Assembly (NCBI GenBank): GCA_002712135.1
Contig: PASO01000060.1
Location: forward strand, 56,237-70,707
Source of the DNA: Gammaproteobacteria bacterium
GTDB lineage: Bacteria; Pseudomonadota; Gammaproteobacteria; Pseudomonadales; Azotimanducaceae
DNA length: 14,471 nucleotides
Reading direction: 5' to 3'
This document shows, piece after piece, positions 7,909 through 14,471 of this stretch. A model generated the notes under the pieces. It made no database searches. It was not told the DNA's origin and saw only the letters and a program-made list of their open reading frames with translations. Every line of letters starts with the position of its first letter. Positions within the stretch are counted from its first letter, which is position 1. The position numbers and the translations under genes were made by a program.

Positions 7909-7937
7909 ATAATCTTCGATGGCTTGCGTCAAGTCAA
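7909..7937 (-). promoter_or_regulatory. Possible internal promoter of the TonB receptor gene
   Basis: On the minus strand TTGACT (7937-7932) is followed after 17 bases by GATTAT (7914-7909). The -35 matches 5 of 6 consensus bases and the -10 four of 6. It overlaps the last codons of yejE, and transcription would begin near 7902, giving a ~53-base leader to the receptor ATG. Predicted by eye only. Confidence 0.4.
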
Positions 7938-8992
7938 GAAGCAGATCGCCTGGCATCGAAAGCATCCCGCACGGCCTCGCCGATAAAAACCAGTAATGTG
8001 AGCATGAATACCATGGTAAAAAATGCGGACAATCCCAACCAAGGCGCGTGAATATTTGCCTTACCCTGCGCCAGCAATTCCCCTAGAGACGGATATCCCG
8101 AGGGCAGGCCGAATCCGAGGAAGTCCAGTGACGTAAGTGTTACGATTGAACCGCTCAGCAGAAAGGGTAGATATGTCAGGGTAGCGACCATGGCATTGGG
8201 TAGCACAGAACGGATTATGATAATTGAGTCTTTCTGTCCTAGTGCCCGAGCCGCACGCACGTAGTCGAAGTTTCGGGTCCGTAGGACCTCGGCACGAACC
8301 ACCGGGACCAGTGCCATCCAATTAAATAGCAATAGCAACAATAAGAGTGCCAGCGCACTGGGTTCGATCAGACTGGTCAGAATCATGATGATGAATAACA
8401 TGGGCAGGCCGGCCCATATTTCCACTACCCGCTGGCCAAACAGGTCGATACCTCCGCCAAAATAACCCTGTGTTGCACCAACAAATACCCCAATCATGGC
8501 GCTCAAAAATGTTAGCGTCATGCCGAACCAGATTGACAATCTGAAACCATAGATGATGCGTGCCATCACATCTCGGCCGACATCGTCTGTACCAAGCCAG
8601 TGGCGAGCGCTGGGGGGTTCTGGTACCGCCTCGACCGTAAATAGGTCTATCGTGTTGTAGGAGAAGGTTATCAGCGGCCAGATAATAATACCCTCACCGG
8701 CGCGAATCAGTTCGAGCACTTCCGGTGAGGTGTAGTCGGCCTCGGTTTCAAATATCCCGCCGAATTCCATTTCTGGATAGGCAAATAGCACAGGAAAATA
8801 TACCTCGTCTTGGTAGGTGAGGAGCAGCGGTTTCGAGTTGGCGATAAATTCAGCGAACGCGGTGAACACGATGAGCACACCGATAATCCAAAGGCTTAGA
8901 TACCCCCGGGTGTTTGCTTTGAAATTGGCCCAGCGACGCTTGGTGAGAGGGGAAAATCCTTTCCACATTCGTTTTTTGACTTGAGCTGCCAT
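7934..8992 (-). CDS. yejE: ABC transporter permease, YejE/OppC type
   Basis: A 352-residue inner-membrane permease of the peptide/nickel-type importer family, the second channel subunit of a YejABEF-type system. Residues 14-31 (SPLTKRRWANFKANTRG) and the following TM segment at ~32-50, then PLLLTYQDEVYFPVLFAYPE and FGGIFETEADY, are characteristic of YejE rather than generic OppC. LGTDDVGRDVMARIIYGFR (133-151) begins the permease core, and RAARALGQKDSIIIIRSVLPNAM (here RAARALG with LPNAM, 247-268) is the EAA loop that contacts the ATPase. SLDFLGFGLPSG and the final VFIGEAVRDAFDARR complete the pattern. The length fits the family. Its ATG overlaps the yejB stop as TGATG, with GGGAGG at 9002-8997 as the ribosome site. 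No ATPase gene follows; the next gene is a TonB receptor. Confidence 0.95.
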   Translation of the reverse strand: MAAQVKKRMWKGFSPLTKRRWANFKANTRGYLSLWIIGVLIVFTAFAEFIANSKPLLLTYQDEVYFPVLFAYPEMEFGGIFETEADYTSPEVLELIRAGEGIIIWPLITFSYNTIDLFTVEAVPEPPSARHWLGTDDVGRDVMARIIYGFRLSIWFGMTLTFLSAMIGVFVGATQGYFGGGIDLFGQRVVEIWAGLPMLFIIMILTSLIEPSALALLLLLLLFNWMALVPVVRAEVLRTRNFDYVRAARALGQKDSIIIIRSVLPNAMVATLTYLPFLLSGSIVTLTSLDFLGFGLPSGYPSLGELLAQGKANIHAPWLGLSAFFTMVFMLTLLVFIGEAVRDAFDARRSAS

Positions 8993-10089
8993 CAGACCTC
9001 CCGCGTCTCAAAGTCAATGCGTGGATCGACCAGCACGTACATCAGATCGCCGATTAGGGTCATAACGAGGCCAATAAATGTGAAAAAGAATAGGGTACCG
9101 AATATCACCGGGTAGTCGCGCTTCACGATAGCCTCAAAGCCCAGTAATCCTAATCCTTCCAGCGAAAAGATGACTTCCACCAGCAGTGAGCCGGTGAACA
9201 GAATGCCCACCAGTGCGGCGGGAAATCCAGCGATCACGATCAGCATGGCATTGCGGAATACGTGTCCAAACATTATCTGTCGCTCTTCAAGTCCTTTCGC
9301 CCTTGCGGTAAGCACATATTGTTTACTGATCTCGTCGAGAAACGAGTTCTTGGTCAGCATGGTCAGGGTGGCAAAGCCACCAATGGTCATTGCTATCACA
9401 GGCAGGACTAGGTGCCAGAAGTAATCGAAGATTTTCCCCGTGAGTGAAAGGGTTTCAAAGTTGTTGGAGGTCAGCCCCTTGAGAGGAAACCAGGAAAAAT
9501 AGGAGCCTCCTGCGAACAGAAGAATAAGAAACACCGCGAGCAGAAATGCGGGCACGGCATAGCCGACGAGTATGATGCCGCTGGTCCAAGTGTCGAAACG
9601 GGTACCATTGCGCCTAGCCTTCGCAACACCTAGCGGAATAGAAATCATGTAGATTAACAGTGTCGACCAGAGACCCAAAGAAATTGAAACCGGCAGGGCT
9701 TCTATGATCAATGTGATGACCGGTCGCTTCTCGAAAAAGCTGTCCCCGAGGTCCAGCTGCGCGTAATCCCACAACATTATGAAGAATCGCTCATGGATAG
9801 GCTTGTCGAATCCAAACTGTTTTTCGATAGCCTCAATCAACTTGGGATCCAGTGCCTGCGCCCCCTGGAATTGAGACCTCGCTCCCGGATCCAGCACGAC
9901 CGCACCCGGCATAGGTGCAGCACCAGCGATCCTAGCGGTGGACTGCCCCGTATTCTCACCGGTGATTCTTCCGATCATTTGATCGACTGGACCGCCGGGG
10001 GCCAGTTGGACGATAAAGAAGTTAATCGCGACGACACCGATAAGCGTGGGCACAATTAACAGTAAACGTTTGAAGACATACCAGCCCAT
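8992..10089 (-). CDS. yejB: ABC transporter permease, YejB/OppB type
   Basis: A 365-residue inner-membrane permease, partner of YejE. It begins with the YejB-type N-terminus [18 protein letters not shown] (TM1 ~9-29) and [18 protein letters not shown]. The long periplasmic insert at about 40-100, ending [19 protein letters not shown], is typical of YejB and absent from shorter OppB proteins. Further TM segments lie near 133-155, 168-194, 224-245, 281-305 and 328-353. The EAA loop is [22 protein letters not shown], with RAKGLEE at 263-269, and the protein closes with [10 protein letters not shown]. The ATG starts two bases after the yejA stop, with GCGGG upstream, and the last base of its stop is shared with yejE, so the three genes are tightly coupled. 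Known relatives import oligopeptide-like compounds such as microcin C; the substrate here is unknown. Confidence 0.95.
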   Translation of the reverse strand: MGWYVFKRLLLIVPTLIGVVAINFFIVQLAPGGPVDQMIGRITGENTGQSTARIAGAAPMPGAVVLDPGARSQFQGAQALDPKLIEAIEKQFGFDKPIHERFFIMLWDYAQLDLGDSFFEKRPVITLIIEALPVSISLGLWSTLLIYMISIPLGVAKARRNGTRFDTWTSGIILVGYAVPAFLLAVFLILLFAGGSYFSWFPLKGLTSNNFETLSLTGKIFDYFWHLVLPVIAMTIGGFATLTMLTKNSFLDEISKQYVLTARAKGLEERQIMFGHVFRNAMLIVIAGFPAALVGILFTGSLLVEVIFSLEGLGLLGFEAIVKRDYPVIFGTLFFFTFIGLVMTLIGDLMYVLVDPRIDFETREV

Positions 10090-10091
10090 CG

Positions 10092-11975
10092 CTAACCCGC
10101 CTGATCCTGAGGCGCTGAAGTTGCGTTCTCGCTGTCGTCTATTGTCGGTAATCTGGACGCCTTGTCGTTATCAAACCACCATCCTTCAACAAACGGCCAC
10201 CCATATACGGCAAGGTCTTCGCGCTTGGGACGGCCAAATTTGTCCCAGTGGAGGAACCGCTGTTTATCGACGCCGTTCAGCAGGATGTTGTAATAATTCC
10301 ACTGCAGTACTCGGTCGATTGCGCGAGTGGCGGCAGTGAGCTCAGTGAGTGACGTGGCGCGCTCTGCGCTTTCCACCAGAGAGTCGATGGTCGGATGCCG
10401 TATGTTCGTAATGTTGTAAGTCATCATCCCGCGGTTGGCCGCCCAGGAATGAAAGTATGACCTGAGGTGTGTGGTCGGTGGCGCGAGCAGGTCGTGAGGC
10501 CAAATTAGCGCTTCAAAGTCGCGGGCCCGGCGACGTCTGATGAATTGAGCGCTATCCATTAGGCGAATATTTGCCTTGATACCGAGACGCTTAAGTGTCT
10601 CGGTGTAGGGTAGGAGCACCCGTTGGAATGCCGAATTGTAATTCATGATTTCGAATTCCAGTGGTTTGCCCTCGGTATTCACCAGGCGTCCCCGGTTAAT
10701 ATGCCAGCCAGCCTCGGTAAGCAGTTCGCGAGCCCTTATCAGTGCGCGTCTATCTTTTCCGTAGCCGGTGCCTTTCGGCAACTCGAATTCCTGTGAAAAC
10801 AGTCGGTCCGGTAATTGGTCCCGATGCGGTTCCAGTAACTTAAGCTCAGCACCGGTTGGCAAACCGGAAGAAGCGAATACTGAGCCCTGGAAGTAGCTGA
10901 TGACCCGGGACTGCATATTGTGGTACAGGGCACGTTCCTGCCAGCTAAAATCCATGGCGAGTGTCAATGCTTCCCGAACTCTGACATCCGATAGCATTTC
11001 GCTGTCTGCGTTGAAGGCGATCACGAACTGTGCGCCGATCCGATTCGCAGTACGGAATGTAGAGCTCTGAATCGAGCCGTTTTGTACTAGGGGTGTTTTT
11101 AACGATTTCGTCCAGTAACGAATGTCACCTTCTAATTGAACATCCAACAAACCTTTGAGAAACGCTTCCCTGGCCACTGTAATATCCCGGTAAACTTCGT
11201 GGCGAATCTGATCAAAGTTGTATTGTCCCCGAACGACGGGAAGGTCCTGGCCCCAGTAGTCATCGATGCGTTCATAAAGAACGAAGGCACGATTGTAGGC
11301 CGCAACTCGGTAAGGGCCGCTGCCCACGGATGGTGTCGCGTGCGTCTGCGTTGGGTCTTTGTTCCGCCAGTAATGCTCGGGCATGATGATCTGCCCCGAG
11401 ATCACGAGAAGGCTGGCGTTGGTATATACCTCCTTGTGGTGTAGCACGACCTCATGTTCGTTAATTATTTCTACTGATTCGAGCCACTGCAGGAACACTC
11501 GGCCGTCTAGAGTCAATGCGGCGCGGTCGAAGGTGTATTTCACGTCCACGGCAGTAATCGGTTCACCATCGTGCCAGCGCGCGTCTGCGTTGAGTTTTAG
11601 GAAGAGGGATTTTTTGTTCTGCGAGAGCGCAATTCCCTCGGCTAGGAGTCCATAATAGCTTGCGAGTTCGTCACCGGAGCGGACAATGAGACGATCATAG
11701 GTTCGCCACAACCCTTCCACAGATTCGACGACTGCGTCGAGATTCCAGGTGAAATTCTTGATGCTGCCGGATGCCATTAAGTTTAGGAGGCCGCCCTTGG
11801 GGGCATCGGGATTGAGGTATTCGAAATGAGTGAATTCCTGAGTGTATTTCAGTTCCTCCATCAGGGAGATGCCATGTTTATAGTCAATATCGCTATCTGA
11901 CCTGACTTTCGGTACCGCCGTGAGAAAAACAAGAATGAGCAGGTACAACACTTGATGTCGAAAAATGTCATTCAT
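10092..11975 (-). CDS. yejA: Extracellular solute-binding protein family 5, YejA-like
   Basis: A 627-residue periplasmic substrate-binding protein of an ABC importer. The signal peptide is [17 protein letters not shown], with probable cleavage near residue 26 (KVRS). The YejA hallmark [16 protein letters not shown] is at 51-66. Family 5 features follow: [49 protein letters not shown] and [16 protein letters not shown]. The C-terminal region has [16 protein letters not shown] and [15 protein letters not shown], as in YejA and related binding proteins. The region where relatives usually read FDSLNPF is replaced here by [11 protein letters not shown], which may mark a different ligand. Length is normal. 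The ATG at 11975 has only a weak AAAG before it, but the signal peptide starts right there. It is first in the leftward run and divergent from the second PhyH gene across a 97-base gap. Confidence 0.92.
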   Translation of the reverse strand: MNDIFRHQVLYLLILVFLTAVPKVRSDSDIDYKHGISLMEELKYTQEFTHFEYLNPDAPKGGLLNLMASGSIKNFTWNLDAVVESVEGLWRTYDRLIVRSGDELASYYGLLAEGIALSQNKKSLFLKLNADARWHDGEPITAVDVKYTFDRAALTLDGRVFLQWLESVEIINEHEVVLHHKEVYTNASLLVISGQIIMPEHYWRNKDPTQTHATPSVGSGPYRVAAYNRAFVLYERIDDYWGQDLPVVRGQYNFDQIRHEVYRDITVAREAFLKGLLDVQLEGDIRYWTKSLKTPLVQNGSIQSSTFRTANRIGAQFVIAFNADSEMLSDVRVREALTLAMDFSWQERALYHNMQSRVISYFQGSVFASSGLPTGAELKLLEPHRDQLPDRLFSQEFELPKGTGYGKDRRALIRARELLTEAGWHINRGRLVNTEGKPLEFEIMNYNSAFQRVLLPYTETLKRLGIKANIRLMDSAQFIRRRRARDFEALIWPHDLLAPPTTHLRSYFHSWAANRGMMTYNITNIRHPTIDSLVESAERATSLTELTAATRAIDRVLQWNYYNILLNGVDKQRFLHWDKFGRPKREDLAVYGWPFVEGWWFDNDKASRLPTIDDSENATSAPQDQAG

Positions 11976-12072
11976 CTTTGCGTTTCACTCAATCAGGGAC
12001 ATGAGGTAATTTATGTTGGACAGATAAGGTGATAATGTGTCGCGCGAAAAGCCTACTATAAAAGTATAAGCG
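11976..12072. promoter_or_regulatory. Divergent intergenic region between yejA and the HxH PhyH gene
   Basis: This 97-base gap must hold the start signals for both directions, because both neighbours begin here. AT-rich elements include GATAAT at 12031-12036 and TATAAA at 12057-12062, the latter inside a small TACT-ATAAA-AGTA dyad just before the rightward ATG. I cannot pair either with a convincing -35, so exact promoters are not assigned. Confidence 0.35.
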
Positions 12073-12909
12073 ATGCAGCGTATTAACTATAACGTCATGA
12101 GGGAACATCTCGGGGATACACCTCTTAAGAGAGAAGTGGAAGTCCAGGCTACCGCTGAAGAACTGGATTCGCTTGACCGTAACGGATTTCTGATCCGGGA
12201 AAGCGTAATCGATCGTGAATGGTTGGAGTCCCTCCGTTCAGCAATTGACAGATTGACGAAGGCGGAATGGCCGCGGCATAGGCCTGCTGAGGCCGAGGGT
12301 GGTCTTCCCGAGCGTTCCTGTGGTCTTATTTTTCGTCACCTACTGGACAAGGATGCGGCGTTTCATGATCTTCTTACCTGGCCGCCGGCACTGTCTGTCG
12401 CGCGCGCCATGATGGGGCCGTTGGTTCGCTTGAGAGGATTGTCTGCCCGGGTTTCGTTCGGCGGGAAGGAAATTCAGGATTCCCCCTGGCATCAACATCT
12501 CCGCGTCGTTTCCAATCCCTTGCCTCCCTGGTTTTCATCACCCCATGCTATCGATTGCCTGATCTATCTGGATGAGCTGAATGACGAAAAAGGCGCTTTG
12601 TCGGTCGTACCGGGATCCCACCGCTGGCTTGACCGAGAACCTCCAAAACTGCACCACGCATCTCTTCCGGACGAGCAAACTCTTCGCCTGCCTGCGGGCA
12701 GCATGGTGATTATTCACTCTAACCTATGGCACCGAGCATTGCCTACGCTGGTGGGCAAGCGGCGCATGATCATTCTTGCTTATACGCCTTGCTGGTTGCG
12801 AGAGTCGCCCCACGGAGGCACGGCCCCGGAAGATGGTTTGACCCTTGAACTGCTTGCGAGTGAGGATCCTGAGATTAAAGAACTACTTGGGTTGGAAGGT
12901 CATTCATAG
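12073..12909 (+). CDS. PhyH-family oxygenase-fold protein with His-x-His metal motif
   Basis: A 278-residue protein of the phytanoyl-CoA dioxygenase fold, only distantly like the one at 2860-3657. The N-terminal pattern ELDSLDRNGFLIRESVID (30-47) is the usual PhyH entry. The core has LIYLDELNDEKGALSVVPGSH (163-183; key part GALSVVPGSH), then LPAGSMVIIHSNLWHRA with the distal His220, and Arg230/231 in GKRRMIILAY for the 2-oxoglutarate. The metal motif expected as His-x-Asp reads PWHQHLRV, i.e. His140-Gln-His142, codons CAT CAA CAT at 12490-12498. All other landmarks are present, so the protein is probably folded. The triad would be three-His, or the protein uses a shifted ligand. The ATG at 12073 has a weak ribosome site; an in-frame ATG at 12097 is the alternative start. 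It is a single gene, converging on the mannosidase with a 74-base gap. Confidence 0.86.
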   Translation: MQRINYNVMREHLGDTPLKREVEVQATAEELDSLDRNGFLIRESVIDREWLESLRSAIDRLTKAEWPRHRPAEAEGGLPERSCGLIFRHLLDKDAAFHDLLTWPPALSVARAMMGPLVRLRGLSARVSFGGKEIQDSPWHQHLRVVSNPLPPWFSSPHAIDCLIYLDELNDEKGALSVVPGSHRWLDREPPKLHHASLPDEQTLRLPAGSMVIIHSNLWHRALPTLVGKRRMIILAYTPCWLRESPHGGTAPEDGLTLELLASEDPEIKELLGLEGHS

Positions 12910-12983
12910 TAGAAGAGGTGCGTCCTGCTCTTTTCCCTGGCTGGTTTCTGTCTACAAAGTCTTGTTTTAGGTACAAGAACTGG

Positions 12984-14471
12984 TTAATAAGTTTCGCGAA
13001 GATGTTTTACTTTTAGGTGATGCCGTATCTGCGCCAAGGTCACTCCGGGTTTGCGCGGGGTAAACGTCAGCTTTTTATCCTTGCCTGGCATAAGGGTCAC
13101 AGAATTATCTTCGAAGATACCCGGTATTCCGTCCACTGTTACTGTTGTAAAAAAAGCCGGACGGTCCGTTTTCAATTGCACCTCAAAGACATCGTTATTC
13201 ATAGAGACAGAGCTCCTTATCTTTGCATTAGCTAGTTCACAGCGCTTGAAGTGATCGAAGAAGTGGGTGTTTTCATGGACCCTAGTGCGCGAACCAACTC
13301 TCAGGCTTAATCTTATCTGCATAAAGCAGCCGTTAACCTCCGGTGTGATATCAACGATCTTAAACGACGCTAGTTTCTGTGCACTTCTAGCCTTGACTGA
13401 ACCGCGGCAGGTTTGATTTATCAGCCGTTTACCTTCCCAGTCGTAAATTGTGACTGCCATGGTTGCCTGGGCTCGGTCTGCGAGATCACTGATTGCCCAG
13501 AGCTCCACCTCACCACGTTTATTGTTAAAAGCACTACCCAGAACGGGACTGAAAAAACGTTTGGCGTGATAGTGCAGTTGCTTCCATTCACCGTTGTACT
13601 CCAGGCTCGACCAGGATGCGACCGGCCAGTTGTCGTTCAACTGCCAGATCAATGTGCCCATGCAGATCGGCTGCAGTCGACGCCAGTATTCGACGGCGGT
13701 CTTGATCGCGACGGCCTGTTGCACCTGAGACAGATACAGATTGTTTTCGAAACCCACAGGCATACGAAAGTAACGCGTGAACATCTCCACGATTTTTTGA
13801 TTACCTGCGGTGTTTTTCTGGTGGTGCTCCATGACTGGAGAGGTTACATTGAACTGACTGGGGTGGGCGAAGGTCTTTGCAGTCTCGAAGCTCGAAAAGC
13901 TCTGAAATCCAAACTCAGAGCAGAAACGCGGCGTCACATCGTAGTAGGCTTCAAAGTTCTTGCCAGCGTGCCAGACGGTCCAGTTGTGCATGTCGCCGTG
14001 GGTGTCATTGTTCCAGCCATCGTCTTCGAACGGGTTCGCGCCGGCACAGGGTGATGACGGCCAGAAGGTGCGATCGTCGCCGCCCCTTGCGACACCTTCT
14101 TCTTTTGCCGCCAGCAGCCGTTCGAAGGCAGCAACATTGCGGTCTCTAATATCGCGAGCAGGAGATCTCAGTTCGCCGACGACTTCATTATCGCCGCACC
14201 AGAGTGCGATTGACGGATGATCCCGCAGGCGTTTTGTTTGGTATTCGATTTCATCGGTAACTTCTTCTCGGAACTCTTTATAGGCAGGATAGATTGCGCA
14301 GGCGAACATAAAATCCTGCCAGACCATGAGTCCCAACTCATCGCATACATCGTAGAAGTCGTCTCGCTCGTAGTGGCCCCCACCCCAGATGCGGATCATA
14401 TTCATGTTGGCGAGTTTGGCATCGCCCAGAAGTTGTTGGTACCTTGCCCGATTGTATCTGCTGGGCATAGC
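12984..14471 (-). CDS. Glycoside hydrolase family 2, beta-mannosidase-like (5' end cut by window)
   Basis: The C-terminal ~495 residues of a GH2 retaining glycosidase; the frame is still open at the right edge, so the ATG at 14466-14468 (MPSRYNR) is internal and roughly the first 350-400 residues are missing. Visible beta-mannosidase marks, numbered from that Met: ANMNMIRIWGGGHYERDDFYD (20-40; key NMNMIRIWGGG), CDELGLMVWQDFMFACAIYP (42-61), WCGDNE with acid/base Glu95, RFCSEFGFQS with nucleophile Glu185, and GTLIWQLNDNWPVASWSSLEY (271-291; key WQLNDNWPV). Both catalytic Glu are present, so it should be active. After about 310 it continues into beta-sandwich accessory domains and stops at TAA 12986-12984. 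The family removes beta-mannosyl residues from the non-reducing end of oligosaccharides or glycoproteins. Whether it is exported cannot be told without the N-terminus. Confidence 0.93.
   Translation of the reverse strand, partial: AMPSRYNRARYQQLLGDAKLANMNMIRIWGGGHYERDDFYDVCDELGLMVWQDFMFACAIYPAYKEFREEVTDEIEYQTKRLRDHPSIALWCGDNEVVGELRSPARDIRDRNVAAFERLLAAKEEGVARGGDDRTFWPSSPCAGANPFEDDGWNNDTHGDMHNWTVWHAGKNFEAYYDVTPRFCSEFGFQSFSSFETAKTFAHPSQFNVTSPVMEHHQKNTAGNQKIVEMFTRYFRMPVGFENNLYLSQVQQAVAIKTAVEYWRRLQPICMGTLIWQLNDNWPVASWSSLEYNGEWKQLHYHAKRFFSPVLGSAFNNKRGEVELWAISDLADRAQATMAVTIYDWEGKRLINQTCRGSVKARSAQKLASFKIVDITPEVNGCFMQIRLSLRVGSRTRVHENTHFFDHFKRCELANAKIRSSVSMNNDVFEVQLKTDRPAFFTTVTVDGIPGIFEDNSVTLMPGKDKKLTFTPRKPGVTLAQIRHHLKVKHLRETY

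Noticed and set aside
2860..12909. The two PhyH genes as a tandem duplication
   Set aside because: They share only the general fold motifs, differ in the metal site and in nearly all surrounding sequence, and lie about 8 kb apart on opposite strands; they are separate subfamilies, not a recent duplication.
12911..12934. Possible terminator after the HxH PhyH gene: AGAAGAG pairing with CTCTTTT
   Set aside because: The stem has only 7 pairs, one G-U, a 10-base loop and no GC core; the following bases are CCCTGG, so it is too weak to annotate.
12960..12978. TCTTGT/ACAAGA hairpin before the end of the mannosidase gene
   Set aside because: Six A/T-rich pairs with no U-run in the sense of the gene; insufficient support.
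13413..14054. A 213-codon open frame on the plus strand inside the beta-mannosidase gene
   Set aside because: It lies wholly antisense to a gene with clear catalytic motifs, has no family resemblance and no ribosome site; it is a shadow of the GH2 codon pattern.

Overview
The window looks like a piece of a Gram-negative chromosome, most likely a marine or otherwise aquatic gammaproteobacterium. The evidence is an outer-membrane TonB-dependent receptor of the long gammaproteobacterial type, a complete YejA-YejB-YejE set that follows the enterobacterial order, and lipoprotein and Sec signals of Gram-negative style. The taxonomic guess rests on protein style only. No rRNA, tRNA, CRISPR array, insertion sequence or phage gene is visible.

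Layout, left to right. (1) Positions 1-1148 (+) hold the 3' part of a gene cut by the window edge. It resembles the C-terminal region of ADP-ribosylglycohydrolase-like proteins that end in a concanavalin/LamG-like beta-sandwich. (2) About 1183-1612 (+) is the decayed C-terminal half of a NarL/LuxR-type response regulator, with two in-frame stops and a frame change. (3) 1793-2809 (+) is an intact aldo-keto reductase with a recognisable promoter and Shine-Dalgarno site. (4) 2860-11975 (-) is a run of six genes read leftward in the order yejA, yejB, yejE, TonB-dependent receptor, FG-GAP/UnbV-ASPIC lipoprotein, phytanoyl-CoA dioxygenase-family protein (PhyH). yejA-yejB-yejE are translationally coupled. 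The receptor probably also has its own promoter over the end of yejE, and two perfect stem-loops sit in the gaps before and after it. (5) 12073-12909 (+) is a second, unrelated-looking PhyH-family protein, divergent from yejA, with an unusual His-x-His in place of the His-x-Asp metal motif. (6) 12984-14471 (-) is the C-terminal part of a GH2 beta-mannosidase-like glycoside hydrolase, cut by the right edge.

Working together (inference): the leftward genes make an envelope-spanning import route. The TonB receptor would cross the outer membrane, the lipoprotein could be its surface partner, YejA would bind the substrate in the periplasm, and YejB/YejE would form the inner-membrane channel. The ATPase (YejF) is not in the window. 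Around this route sit a mannosidase, a possible ADP-ribosylglycohydrolase-like or glycan-related protein, an aldo-keto reductase and two Fe(II)-oxygenase-fold enzymes. The simplest reading is a nutrient-scavenging locus for a glycoside or glycoconjugate that needs oxidative trimming. The actual substrate cannot be read from the sequence.
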